The notes below the pieces were generated by a model. The model was given only the letters and a program-made list of their open reading frames with translations, was not told where the DNA came from and made no database searches. A stretch of 64,000 nucleotides of DNA from Chengkuizengella sediminis (lineage in GTDB: Bacteria > Bacillota > Bacilli > Paenibacillales > KCTC-33759), in assembly GCF_010078385.1 (NCBI RefSeq), contig NZ_SIJC01000007.1, forward strand, positions 158,758-222,757, written 5' to 3'. Shown in pieces: positions 6,131-14,778 of the stretch. Both the position numbers and the translations under genes were made by a program. How positions within the stretch are numbered: the stretch's first letter is position 1; every line of letters starts with the position of its first letter.

Positions 6131-8762
6131 ACGCATATTCCATTTTCATGAAGGCAACGCAAATATGAAATATTTACTTGGGGGTAAAGGTGCAAATCTT
6201 GCAGAAATGACCAATATTGGACTACCAACACCTCCAGGTTTTACAATAACTACAGACGTATGCAGAGAATACTATAAATGCAATGGACGACTTCCTGAAG
6301 GTTTATTTGATGAAGTATCAAGTGCATTGAAAAAATTGGAACAGGTGAAGAATCAGACTTTTGGAGACCTAGAAAATCCACTATTAGTGTCTGTTCGATC
6401 CGGTTCTGTTGCTTCAATGCCAGGGATGATGGATACCATTCTAAACTTGGGATTAAATGATCAGACGGTAAAGGGACTGGCTAAAAATGCTCAGGATGCT
6501 CGTTTTGCCTATGATTGTTATCGCAGATTAATTCAAATGTTTGGGAACGTCGTTTTTGGTGTGGAATCACATTCATTTGAAATAAAGCTGCATGAAATAA
6601 AAATGAAAAATAAATACCAACATGATAGTGATATCCCGGCAGAAGACCTACAATTATTAATTGAACAATTTAAACAATTGATTAAATATCACGCAAATAG
6701 AGAATTTCCTCAGGATGTTAATGTTCAGTTGAGTTTGGCAATTGAAGCTGTATTTGAATCATGGAATAATCAACGTGCCAAAGTGTACCGTAAAGCTTAT
6801 GGTATTCCAAGTGAACAAGGAACTGCAGTAAACATTCAATCTATGGTTTTTGGAAATTTAGGGGAAGAAAGCGGTACAGGAGTTTTATTTACTAGAGATC
6901 CTTCTACTGGAGAAGCTAATTTATTTGGAGAGTTTTTAACAAATGCTCAGGGTGAAGATGTCGTAGCAGGAGTAAGAACACCTATTGCAATTGAGTTTCT
7001 AAAGGAACAATTTCCTGAAATCTATGATCAATTATATAAAACTGCTTATTTACTTGAGAATCAATATAAGGATATGCAGGATATCGAATTTACCATTGAA
7101 AATAACAAATTATATATATTACAGACACGTAATGGAAAACGTACAGCACAAGCCTCAGTGAAAATCGCTGTGGATTTATCCAAAGATGGGCTGATTACTA
7201 AAAAAGACGCATTGCAAAGAATAGAAGTGAATCAATTGGAGCAGCTTTTTCATCGTTCTATTGATGATCAAAATAAATTAGATGTTATTGCAAAAGGACT
7301 TCCAGCTTCATCTGGTGCAGCTTCTGGGCAAGTTGTGTTTGATCCTGATACTGCTCAAAAACTGTCTAATGATGGAGAAAAGGTTATTTTGGTTAGAATT
7401 GAAACAACACCTGAAGATATACATGGTGTGTTTGCAGCAGAAGGGGTTTTAACCAGCAGAGGTGGAATGACTAGTCATGCAGCAGTAGTAGCTAGAGGTA
7501 TGGGGAAACCTTGTGTTTGCGGTTGTAATGAATTAGAGATTGACTTAAAGGCAAAGTCCTTTATGGTTGGTGATATTAGTGTGAAAGAAGGAGACTGGAT
7601 CTCGATAGATGGATCTTCCGGTCAGGTTATTCGAGGTAAAATAAAATTAAAGGATCCTGAAATTTCAGAAGAGTTATCCACTTTATTAAACTGGGCAGAC
7701 GAAATAAGAGAATTAAAGGTTTATGCAAATGCGGATAGTGGTATAGATGCAAAAAAAGCTCGTGAGTTTGGAGCAGAAGGAATTGGGTTGTGTCGTACGG
7801 AGCATATGTTCATGTCACCAAGCAGGTTGCCTATCGTACAAAATATGATCATGGCTCAAACATTTGAAGAACGTAGAATTCATTTAGATCGTTTATTGCC
7901 ATGGCAGCAATCAGATTTTGAAGATTTATTTTATGAAATGAATGGTTTACCTGTTACGATTCGATTGTTGGACCCACCTCTACATGAATTTTTACCTAAA
8001 TTAGAAGAATTACTATTACAAAAACAAAGAGTCGATTTAGGTGTTGATAAAGAGACAAATATAAATGAGTTAGATTCATTAATTAATAAAGTTCGCAATT
8101 TACATGAGATGAATCCGATGTTAGGACAACGAGGATGCAGATTAGGCATTTTATTTCCAGAAATTTATGATATGCAGATTGAAGCTATATTTCGAGCTAT
8201 ACTCTCTAGCCTTCAAAAAGGAATAGAAGTAATGCCACAATTAATGATTCCACTTATAAGTGATGTGAATGAATTAAAAAGGTTAAGAGAATTAGTAAAC
8301 CAAGTTGCAAAGGAAATTTTGGGTGAAGAAATTAAGTATTGTAATTATGAAGTGGGTACGATGATAGAAGTTCCACGTGCAGCTTTAACAGCAGATGAAA
8401 TTGCTCAATATGCAGATTTCTTTTCCTTTGGAACAAATGATTTAACACAAATGACCTTTGGATATAGTAGGGATGATGCAGAAGGTAAGTTCCTTGATAA
8501 GTATACAGAGGAAAAAATATTAGAAAATAATCCATTTGAAGTTTTAGATCAAAAAGGAGTAGGTAAATTAATACAATGGTCTGTAGAGATGGGTAAAACT
8601 GTAAAACCAAATCTGAAGACGGGTGTTTGTGGAGAACATGGTGGGAACAAAGAATCCATTCTCTTCTGCCAGCAAATTGGGTTGGACTATGTTAGCTGCT
8701 CTCCATATCGAATTCCACTAGCAAGAATCGCCGCTGCGCAAAGTGCAATTGAATTTAATTAA
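6114..8762 (+). CDS. ppdK: Pyruvate, phosphate dikinase
   Basis: Interconverts pyruvate, ATP and phosphate with PEP, AMP and PPi; here it probably makes PEP for gluconeogenesis. The 882-residue length is standard. The N-terminal ATP-grasp half includes VSVRSGSVASMPGMMDTI-type sequence, the swivelling phosphohistidine domain has GGMTSHAAVVARG with catalytic His455 and regulatory Thr453, and the C-terminal TIM barrel ends with KTGVCGEHGG (catalytic Cys839). ATG 6114 follows GGAGG with good spacing. The dikinase is in the same operon as gapB and the SR1P-like gene, and its dedicated regulator lies downstream. Confidence 0.96.
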   Translation: MTVKVKRIFHFHEGNANMKYLLGGKGANLAEMTNIGLPTPPGFTITTDVCREYYKCNGRLPEGLFDEVSSALKKLEQVKNQTFGDLENPLLVSVRSGSVASMPGMMDTILNLGLNDQTVKGLAKNAQDARFAYDCYRRLIQMFGNVVFGVESHSFEIKLHEIKMKNKYQHDSDIPAEDLQLLIEQFKQLIKYHANREFPQDVNVQLSLAIEAVFESWNNQRAKVYRKAYGIPSEQGTAVNIQSMVFGNLGEESGTGVLFTRDPSTGEANLFGEFLTNAQGEDVVAGVRTPIAIEFLKEQFPEIYDQLYKTAYLLENQYKDMQDIEFTIENNKLYILQTRNGKRTAQASVKIAVDLSKDGLITKKDALQRIEVNQLEQLFHRSIDDQNKLDVIAKGLPASSGAASGQVVFDPDTAQKLSNDGEKVILVRIETTPEDIHGVFAAEGVLTSRGGMTSHAAVVARGMGKPCVCGCNELEIDLKAKSFMVGDISVKEGDWISIDGSSGQVIRGKIKLKDPEISEELSTLLNWADEIRELKVYANADSGIDAKKAREFGAEGIGLCRTEHMFMSPSRLPIVQNMIMAQTFEERRIHLDRLLPWQQSDFEDLFYEMNGLPVTIRLLDPPLHEFLPKLEELLLQKQRVDLGVDKETNINELDSLINKVRNLHEMNPMLGQRGCRLGILFPEIYDMQIEAIFRAILSSLQKGIEVMPQLMIPLISDVNELKRLRELVNQVAKEILGEEIKYCNYEVGTMIEVPRAALTADEIAQYADFFSFGTNDLTQMTFGYSRDDAEGKFLDKYTEEKILENNPFEVLDQKGVGKLIQWSVEMGKTVKPNLKTGVCGEHGGNKESILFCQQIGLDYVSCSPYRIPLARIAAAQSAIEFN

Positions 8763-8813
8763 CTTTTAGTTAATAATTAAAGTAATATGTTAAGTTTTTA
8801 TTGTGAGGAACGT

Positions 8814-8831
8814 ATGCACTTTTGGAGGTGA
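8814..8831 (+). CDS. Five-codon leader ORF coupled to ccpN (speculative)
   Basis: ATG 8814 opens a mini-ORF (MHFWR) whose TGA at 8829-8831 overlaps the GTG candidate start of ccpN (GTGA). An AGGA lies 4 bases upstream. This arrangement could deliver ribosomes to a ccpN start that otherwise sits inside its own Shine-Dalgarno sequence. Chance occurrence is quite possible. Confidence 0.25.
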   Translation: MHFWR

Positions 8832-9457
8832 AAACGATCGAACTAACATCTCGTCAATTAAAAATCATAGAAATTGTACAAGAAAATGTACCTATAACTG
8901 GAGATCAAATTGCAGAATTGATTGGGGTGAGCAAGCCTACAATACGTTCAGATTTATCCGTACTTGTCATGGTCGGTTATCTTGAAGCCAAACCAAAGGT
9001 TGGATATTTCCCGGGAAAATCAGCATTGCCTAACTACGAAGCGGCTAAAAAATTAGAGCAAATTAAGGTTAAAGACATCCAAAGTATTCCTGTTGTTGTA
9101 AAAGAAACAACAACGGTTCATGATGCAGTAGTTACACTCTTTATGGATAATGTTGGGAGTTTAGTCGTGAGCGATGATGATGGAACTTTAAAAGGAGTTT
9201 TATCAAGGAAAGACTTGTTAAAAGTCACATTAGGTAATCCTGCATCTTCTACAATGCCTGTACACCTAGTAATGACAAGACAGCCTAATATCGTTACCAT
9301 TCAACCAGATCAATCTGTAATTGAAGCGGCTAAAAAAATGATTGAACATGATGTGGATACGTTACCTGTGATTTCTAAAAAAGATGAAATCATAGGTAGA
9401 ATCACGAAAACGAATATGACTCGTTTATTGTTGGACTTAACAGATACTTTATTATAA
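8828..9457 (+). CDS. ccpN: CcpN transcriptional repressor of gluconeogenic genes
   Basis: A winged-helix HTH (about 5-65, SRQLKIIEIVQ through KPTIRSDLSVLVM) is followed by a CBS-domain pair (about 75-205, with LKGVLSRKDLLK and IIGRITKTNMTRLL). This is the architecture of B. subtilis CcpN (YqzB), the repressor of gapB, pckA and the SR1 RNA during glycolytic growth; its CBS domains sense nucleotides. Alignment to the remembered N-terminus (STIELNKRQ) points to GTG 8828 (VKTIEL), or TTG 8822. Oddly, the strong GGAGGTG lies on the start itself. The dikinase regulator follows 18 bases later, as ccpN-yqfL in B. subtilis. Confidence 0.9.
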   Translation: MKTIELTSRQLKIIEIVQENVPITGDQIAELIGVSKPTIRSDLSVLVMVGYLEAKPKVGYFPGKSALPNYEAAKKLEQIKVKDIQSIPVVVKETTTVHDAVVTLFMDNVGSLVVSDDDGTLKGVLSRKDLLKVTLGNPASSTMPVHLVMTRQPNIVTIQPDQSVIEAAKKMIEHDVDTLPVISKKDEIIGRITKTNMTRLLLDLTDTLL

Positions 9458-9475
9458 TTCATTGGAGGATTCATA

Positions 9476-10297
9476 GTGGACGAGAAACTTAGATATAAAA
9501 TTTATATTTGTTCAGATTCCATAGGAGAAACTGCGGAAACCGTAGTGAAAGCTACTGCACGTCAATTTGATATGACTCAGATCGAAATCAAAAGAGTAGG
9601 TCATATACAATATGAAGATCAAATAAAAGTTGTCATGGAAGATGCACATTCAGAAAATGCAGTCGTTGCCTATACACTTGTTCAACCAGAGTTGCGTGAA
9701 ATGATGAAACAAGAAGCCATTCGTTTAGGGGTAAGAGCAGTTGATATCATGGGTCCAATGATGCAGGCTTTCATTGATACATTTAATAATATACCTAAAC
9801 AAGAACCTGGATTACTTCATAAAATGGATGAAAATTACTTTAAAAAAGTAGAAGCTATAGAATTTGCCGTTAAATTTGATGATGGTCGTGACGTAAGAGG
9901 ACTTTTACAAGCTGAGTTGGTTTTGGTTGGTATTTCCAGGACATCTAAAACTCCTTTAAGCATCTTTCTTGCACATAAAGGAATTAAAGTGGCTAACCTT
10001 CCATTAGTACCTGAAGTGAAACCACCAAAAGAGTTGTTTGAAATTCCTCGAAGTAAAGTGATCGGTCTTTCTATGCAGCCTGAACAGATATTAAGGATTC
10101 GAAAAGAAAGATTGAAAGCTTTGGGTATGCCTTCTGGAGCAAATTATGCCACTCTAGAACGCATAATAGAAGAGCATAAAATAGCAAGCGATTTAATGAA
10201 AAGAGTCGGATGCCCAATTATTGATGTAACGGAAAGAGCCATTGAAGAAACAGCTGCAATTATTATAAGTTTACACGATAGCAACTTACATTCATAA
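9476..10297 (+). CDS. yqfL: Pyruvate, phosphate dikinase regulatory protein (PDRP, DUF299)
   Basis: 273-residue bifunctional kinase/pyrophosphorylase. It inactivates PpdK by ADP-dependent phosphorylation of the Thr next to the catalytic His and reactivates it by phosphorolysis. It shows the family opening YICSDSIGETAETVVKAT, the P-loop GISRTSKTPLS near residue 155 and the closing DVTERAIEETAAII. GTG 9476 follows TTGGAGGA at good distance. It lies downstream of ccpN in the same unit, and the target enzyme is encoded just upstream, so PEP formation is controlled at both transcript and protein level. Confidence 0.95.
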   Translation: MDEKLRYKIYICSDSIGETAETVVKATARQFDMTQIEIKRVGHIQYEDQIKVVMEDAHSENAVVAYTLVQPELREMMKQEAIRLGVRAVDIMGPMMQAFIDTFNNIPKQEPGLLHKMDENYFKKVEAIEFAVKFDDGRDVRGLLQAELVLVGISRTSKTPLSIFLAHKGIKVANLPLVPEVKPPKELFEIPRSKVIGLSMQPEQILRIRKERLKALGMPSGANYATLERIIEEHKIASDLMKRVGCPIIDVTERAIEETAAIIISLHDSNLHS

Positions 10298-10405
10298 CTA
10301 ATGGATTAAAATATAATCAAAAATATGTAATAAATCTAATTAAAACCATACTAAAAATATAGGACTCGGTTCAGATTAAAAAATTCATAAAAAGGAGAGG
10401 GTATC

Positions 10406-11392
10406 ATGGAGCGTGAATTAGCATTAGAAATTGTAAGAATTACAGAGTTAGCTGCATTAGCATCTGCTCCTTGGATGGGACGCGGTAATAAAGAGGGGGC
10501 TGACCAAGCAGCTACCTCTGCTATGAGATATATATTAAATTCAGTATCTATGAAAGGTACAGTTGTTATAGGTGAGGGTGAAATGGATGAGGCACCTATG
10601 TTATATATAGGCGAAAGTGTTGGGAGTGGAGCAGGTCCTGAACTAGACGTTGCAGTTGATCCTTTAGATGGTACAGAAATAGTAGCCAAGGGACTCAATA
10701 ATGCCCTTGCTGTGATTGCAGTAGCAGATAAAGGGAATTTACTTCATGCCCCCGATATGTACATGGAAAAATTAGCGGTTGGACCTGAGCTTGTGGGAGT
10801 TCTAAGTATTGATGATCCTTTAAAAGATATGATTACTAAAGCTGCTAAAGCTTTAAATAAAAGAATTCCCGATTTATCAGTTACAATATTAGACCGTGAA
10901 CGTCATCAGCATTTAATATTACAACTACGTCAAATCGGTGTCCGAATCAAATTATTAACCGAAGGGGATGTAGCAGGTGCCATAGCTCCTTCATTACCAG
11001 AAGCAGGAGTTGATATGTATATTGGTTCTGGTGGTGCTCCAGAAGGAGTATTAGCTGCTGCAGCCCTTCGTTGCTTAGGTGGAGAGATACAAGGGAGACT
11101 GATGTCTGGGACTCAAGAAGAATATGACCGTTGTAAAAAAATGGGATTTGAAAGGCCGTGTCAGGTCTTAACGATGGACGATATGGTTGGAACGGACGAT
11201 GTCATTTTTGCTGCAACAGGTGTTACTGAAGGTGATTTTTTAAGTGGGGTTCGTTATCTTTCAGGTCAGAGAGCAGAAACGGATTCAATCGTTATGAGGT
11301 CCAAAACAAGGACGGTAAGAAATATCAAATCTATTCATTACTTACCTAATAAAGAATTTTTTAAAGAAAAAGAAATTTCGTTAGTGGAATGA
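10406..11392 (+). CDS. glpX: Fructose-1,6-bisphosphatase, class II
   Basis: Hydrolyses fructose-1,6-bisphosphate to fructose-6-phosphate, the irreversible late step of gluconeogenesis. 328 residues with the class II blocks GRGNKEGADQAAT, VIGEGEMDEAPML, DVAVDPLDGTEIVAKG (metal and phosphate binding) and IGSGGAPEGVLAAAAL. ATG 10406 follows AAAGGAGAG. It lies 108 bases after the dikinase regulator, without a terminator between them, and completes the gluconeogenic block. No CATTAT repeat is seen in front of it, so its control may differ from gapB. Confidence 0.95.
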   Translation: MERELALEIVRITELAALASAPWMGRGNKEGADQAATSAMRYILNSVSMKGTVVIGEGEMDEAPMLYIGESVGSGAGPELDVAVDPLDGTEIVAKGLNNALAVIAVADKGNLLHAPDMYMEKLAVGPELVGVLSIDDPLKDMITKAAKALNKRIPDLSVTILDRERHQHLILQLRQIGVRIKLLTEGDVAGAIAPSLPEAGVDMYIGSGGAPEGVLAAAALRCLGGEIQGRLMSGTQEEYDRCKKMGFERPCQVLTMDDMVGTDDVIFAATGVTEGDFLSGVRYLSGQRAETDSIVMRSKTRTVRNIKSIHYLPNKEFFKEKEISLVE

Positions 11393-11413
11393 TTTTTCAA
11401 TAATTTATATATT

Positions 11414-11524
11414 TTAATCAAATTGATTAAGAAATAAGGCATTGTTCGCCACACGTTTCTTAATGAAACGATGATCTTGTTCCACTATATTATTGAGATA
11501 TTTCACTTGCCTTATTTGGTTTAC
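11414..11524 (-). pseudogene. IS6-family transposase, C-terminal relic
   Basis: On the minus strand, from 11524 to a stop at 11414-11416, the translation reads IRQVKYLNNIVEQDHRFIKK and continues for about 15 more residues. This is the highly conserved block around the last catalytic Glu of IS6/IS26-type DDE transposases. The normal C-terminal part is missing, and the sequence upstream switches to an unrelated reading frame at about 11525. It is a dead fragment left by a past insertion. Confidence 0.75.
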
Positions 11525-11528
11525 AAGT

Positions 11529-11601
11529 TTATCTCTCGATTCACTTTGACAAATATCAATCGCTTTTCCGTCTGTTTGGATGGATATTAATCGAGAGATA
11601 A
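11529..11601. repeat. 13-bp inverted repeat beside the transposase relic
   Basis: TTATCTCTCGATT (11529-11541) and AATCGAGAGATAA (11589-11601) are perfect inverted copies separated by 47 bases. They border the point where transposase similarity stops, and may be ends of a second small element or a terminator-like structure. Confidence 0.55.
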
Positions 11602-11621
11602 GTTTTCACAAAATAGATTGT

Positions 11622-12056
11622 TTACTCTATTTGATCTAAAAGGAAAGGGAATGAAAATTCATCATCTACAAAAATTCCACTTCCATATCTGCCTCTAGCA
11701 ATAACAAAAACTAAATTCCCTCCATTAAGACGTTCGATTTCTGGTGATAAATCTTCAAAAATAAACCTTGCTATACTTTCTATACTAGGGTCAAAATCAA
11801 CTCTTAGAATCGGAAGTACTGGTCCAAGCTTTGGAACAGTAGCACCTTTCATAGCAAGTGTTCTTTGCCTCCATTTAATACCTATTCTTTTATCAAACAA
11901 TTGCTGCGCAGCGGTGATATCCACGATAATAGCACTTTCTTCTTCTCCTTCAGCAACTCCTAAAACGATGTCAAAAATAGGAATGCTAGCAAATCCGAAA
12001 TTGGTAACAAATTGAGTCATAACAATGGGTACAACTGCTGTTACAATTCTAGGCAT
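11622..12056 (-). CDS. Conserved-looking hypothetical protein
   Basis: 144 residues with no family I can name. The N-terminus MPRIVTAVVPIVMTQFVTN is mildly hydrophobic but lacks a clear signal cleavage site; the middle is mixed alpha/beta and the end is acidic. Start ATG 12056 has a good GGAGGT site, which supports a real gene. It stands alone between a transposase relic and a bidirectional terminator. Base composition is like its neighbours. Confidence 0.6.
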   Translation of the reverse strand: MPRIVTAVVPIVMTQFVTNFGFASIPIFDIVLGVAEGEEESAIIVDITAAQQLFDKRIGIKWRQRTLAMKGATVPKLGPVLPILRVDFDPSIESIARFIFEDLSPEIERLNGGNLVFVIARGRYGSGIFVDDEFSFPFLLDQIE

Positions 12057-12272
12057 TTCTCTACCTCCTTAACTAATTTACATGACATTTTTTTATACAC
12101 CGTTGGTACTAGTGAGGGGGTTATCTCCTCGTTGATACATTGTATGGGGGATAATTTGTCTTTTATTCAGATTTATTTAAGTATTTCCTTCGTAGAATTT
12201 GCTTTATGGACTAGTTTCCATATGTTCCAAACCTGTCTCACGGTATGTTGGATTTGCCAAGCGTTATGCGCA
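12057..12272. other. Intergenic stretch, nothing recognised
   Basis: Apart from the ribosome binding site of the hypothetical gene at its left edge, I see no gene, repeat or clear promoter here. A plus-strand frame runs through it (to 12326) but it has no ribosome binding site and passes through the terminator. Confidence 0.5.
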
Positions 12273-12308
12273 AGAAAAAAAACGCAGGATAAAATCTGCG
12301 TTTTTTTC
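12273..12308. terminator. Bidirectional Rho-independent terminator
   Basis: AACGCAG (12281-12287) pairs with CTGCGTT (12296-12302), flanked by an A run on the left and a T run on the right, so it works on both strands. Confidence 0.8.
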
Positions 12309-12404
12309 TATATCTTTATGAAATAAAGTATAACGAAAAATATAATATGAAACCTTTTCCAGCATATAAAAAAGGTCACACACTTTTTAACTTTTTAGAG
12401 GAAT

Positions 12405-13088
12405 TTAAAATAAAAAATGTTCCGTATGTTCTTCGATACAATCAGGCGAATCATTCTTCACGTTACCAACCACATTGGAAACAGGATAAGCTTTCATTTT
12501 ATCTGAAGGATAAGGTTTGAACAAAGTCTTAACAGTATCAAAGTGATAATTTTCATGATCAAGCCATTGATGTTCTTCTTCTTCGTCTAAAATAACGGGC
12601 ATTCGATCGTGAATGTTAGACAAAAGCTGGTTGGGTTCTGTAGTGATAATTGTACAACTGTTTAATTTTTCTCCTTCAGCATTTATCCACGTATCATATA
12701 ATCCAGCTAGTGAAAACAATTTATTATCTTTAAGCTGGATTCTCATGGGTTGCTTTATTCCGTTTGTTTTTTTCCATTCATAGAAACCATCTACTGGAAT
12801 GATACATCGTTTATTGTGGACAATTTTTTTGAAAGATGCTTTTTCTTGTATCGTTTCAGCTCTTGCATTTATAGATTTATACCCAATTTTATCATCTTTT
12901 GCCCATGAGGGAACTAGCCCCCACTTCAGTTGTCCTATTCTATTTTTCCCTTTGTGTGCAATGATAGAGGTGATCATTTGTCCAGGTGCAGCATTATATC
13001 GAGGTATATAACGAAAAGGAACTGATTCTAACAAGTAACGACTTAATAATTCATCAATTGTAACGGTTATGGTGAATCTTCCACACAT
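12405..13088 (-). CDS. SRAP-domain protein (YedK/HMCES family)
   Basis: 227 residues beginning MCGRFT: after removal of Met, Cys2 forms the thiazolidine link to abasic sites in single-stranded DNA, which shields them from breakage. Other family landmarks are PRYNAAPGQ, WGLVPSWAKD, INARAETI, CIIPVDGFYEWK (active Glu) and HDRMPVIL (active His). All key residues are present. It starts 11 bases after the Nnr gene, with AGGAGGAGAAATT as ribosome site, so it is probably cotranscribed with it as a small damage-repair unit. Confidence 0.93.
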   Translation of the reverse strand: MCGRFTITVTIDELLSRYLLESVPFRYIPRYNAAPGQMITSIIAHKGKNRIGQLKWGLVPSWAKDDKIGYKSINARAETIQEKASFKKIVHNKRCIIPVDGFYEWKKTNGIKQPMRIQLKDNKLFSLAGLYDTWINAEGEKLNSCTIITTEPNQLLSNIHDRMPVILDEEEEHQWLDHENYHFDTVKTLFKPYPSDKMKAYPVSNVVGNVKNDSPDCIEEHTEHFLF

Positions 13089-13099
13089 AATTTCTCCTC

Positions 13100-14638
13100 C
13101 TAGAGTTCCTCTATTATATCCCCAGCGATTAACGAATGTTGTGAATATCTTTTTGAAGCTGCACGATCACCAGCTAATCCATGATGGTATACACCAAGAA
13201 CTGCTGCTTGTTCAGCAGTGTAATTTTGTGCTAACAATCCAGCGATCATACCAGCAAGTACATCACCGGACCCTCCAGTGGCCATGCCTGTATTTCCTGT
13301 ATTATTAATATATACATCTCCATTCGCTGTAGCAACAACGGTATGTGCACCTTTAATTACAACAACTATCTTATGTTTAATCGCATATTCTCTAGCAATT
13401 TGAATTCGATTCTCCTGAACTTCATTGATTGTACAATTTAAAAGTCTTGCCATTTCTCCAGGATGTGGAGTGAAAATGACAGGTGTATCTTTACGATCCC
13501 ATTTTTCAAAATGTTCAGCATCTGAAATGATATTTAAAGCATCAGCATCCATAACTAAAGGACACTCTATCCGTTCCCAAAGCTTACGAAGCCACAGATC
13601 ATCTTCTTTAAACCTTCCTAATCCAGGTCCAATCACAAGGGCTTGTTTATTTTCACTTAATTGTATAATATCTTCTGCTGATTGAACATTCCATTCTCCA
13701 CTTTTTTTGTCCTCAACAGGCACTAACATCACTTCAGGTAAGATTCCTAACATTTGGTTCGCTATCGTTCGTGGCAAAGACCAAGTAACTAATCCACAGC
13801 CAGCTCTCAAAGCTGATTTAGAGCAAAGTAGACCAGCACCACTCATTTGTAATGTTCCTGCTACAACCAGGGCATGACCATAAGTCCCTTTATGTGTATT
13901 AGATTCTCTAGGCAGATTCATATTTACGTTAAGTTTTTTTTCAAAAACAGAAGTTTGAAGTGAAAAGGTTTGTATTGAATATTGTTTAGTTGTTGATATC
14001 GGGATGCCAATAGGTTTTACTATAACATCTCCTGCTATTTCTGCGCCTGGTGATTGGACAAGACCACATTTTAAAAAGGCTAAAGTTATCGTTTTCTCTG
14101 CTTTGATACAAGGTTGATAAAGGATTCCCGTATCGGCATCAAGTCCACTTGGGATGTCGATTGAAAAAATAGGCAACTTTGATTCATTTACTTTGTTGAT
14201 CAAAGAGGCATAAGGTTCTTTTGGGGCACCTTTAGTACCCGTTCCTAGAAGAGCATCAATAATACCTTCATATCGATTCCAATCAATCGTTTTATTTTGA
14301 TACACATCTGTTAAGAGTTTTAAGTTTTTCGTGATATTATGTTGTGTGATCATATCCCCCTTAAATAGGTCTGGGGACTGTGCATATAGGATATCAATCT
14401 CAAAACCAGCTTCCATCAAATGTCTAGCAGTAACTAAACCATCCCCACCATTATTGCCTTTTCCAACAAGAATCAACCATTTTTTGTGGTTTGATCTTTT
14501 ATGTTTTTTTGTCCACACTAAGATTTCATTAGCCACTTCTCGTCCCGCATTTTCCATTAATACTAACGATGGAATTCCAATCGTATTTATCGTATAATGA
14601 TCTAGTTTACGCATTTCATCTGATGTAACTACATACAT
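13100..14638 (-). CDS. nnr: Bifunctional NAD(P)HX epimerase / ADP-dependent NAD(P)HX dehydratase
   Basis: 512 residues in two domains. The N-terminal YjeF_N epimerase part (1-215) has VGKGNNGGDGLVTARHL and SIDIPSGLDADTG; the C-terminal ribokinase-like dehydratase part has LVIGPGLGR, VMDADALN, TPHPGEMARLL and GNTGMATGGSGDVLAG. Together they repair hydrated NADH and NADPH. ATG 14638 follows GGGAGG. It is upstream of, and probably cotranscribed with, the SRAP gene. The acpS gene that often precedes nnr in Bacilli is not here. Confidence 0.95.
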   Translation of the reverse strand: MYVVTSDEMRKLDHYTINTIGIPSLVLMENAGREVANEILVWTKKHKRSNHKKWLILVGKGNNGGDGLVTARHLMEAGFEIDILYAQSPDLFKGDMITQHNITKNLKLLTDVYQNKTIDWNRYEGIIDALLGTGTKGAPKEPYASLINKVNESKLPIFSIDIPSGLDADTGILYQPCIKAEKTITLAFLKCGLVQSPGAEIAGDVIVKPIGIPISTTKQYSIQTFSLQTSVFEKKLNVNMNLPRESNTHKGTYGHALVVAGTLQMSGAGLLCSKSALRAGCGLVTWSLPRTIANQMLGILPEVMLVPVEDKKSGEWNVQSAEDIIQLSENKQALVIGPGLGRFKEDDLWLRKLWERIECPLVMDADALNIISDAEHFEKWDRKDTPVIFTPHPGEMARLLNCTINEVQENRIQIAREYAIKHKIVVVIKGAHTVVATANGDVYINNTGNTGMATGGSGDVLAGMIAGLLAQNYTAEQAAVLGVYHHGLAGDRAASKRYSQHSLIAGDIIEEL

Positions 14639-14778
14639 AATTAAAACCTCCCATCCATGTTCTAACCATCTATAACTTTCATTTTCATATTAGACAAGAA
14701 CCCACTGTTTTTATTATAATATACGAAAATAAAAAACTTAATCTAGAATACCAATGTTATTTTATGAGGAGTGTTAAT

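Noticed and set aside
8803..8985. Alternative frame over the start of ccpN
   Set aside because: Different frame from the clear HTH-CBS protein, with no family resemblance.
12012..12326. Plus-strand frame of 104 codons
   Set aside because: No ribosome site, starts inside the opposite gene and passes through a terminator hairpin.
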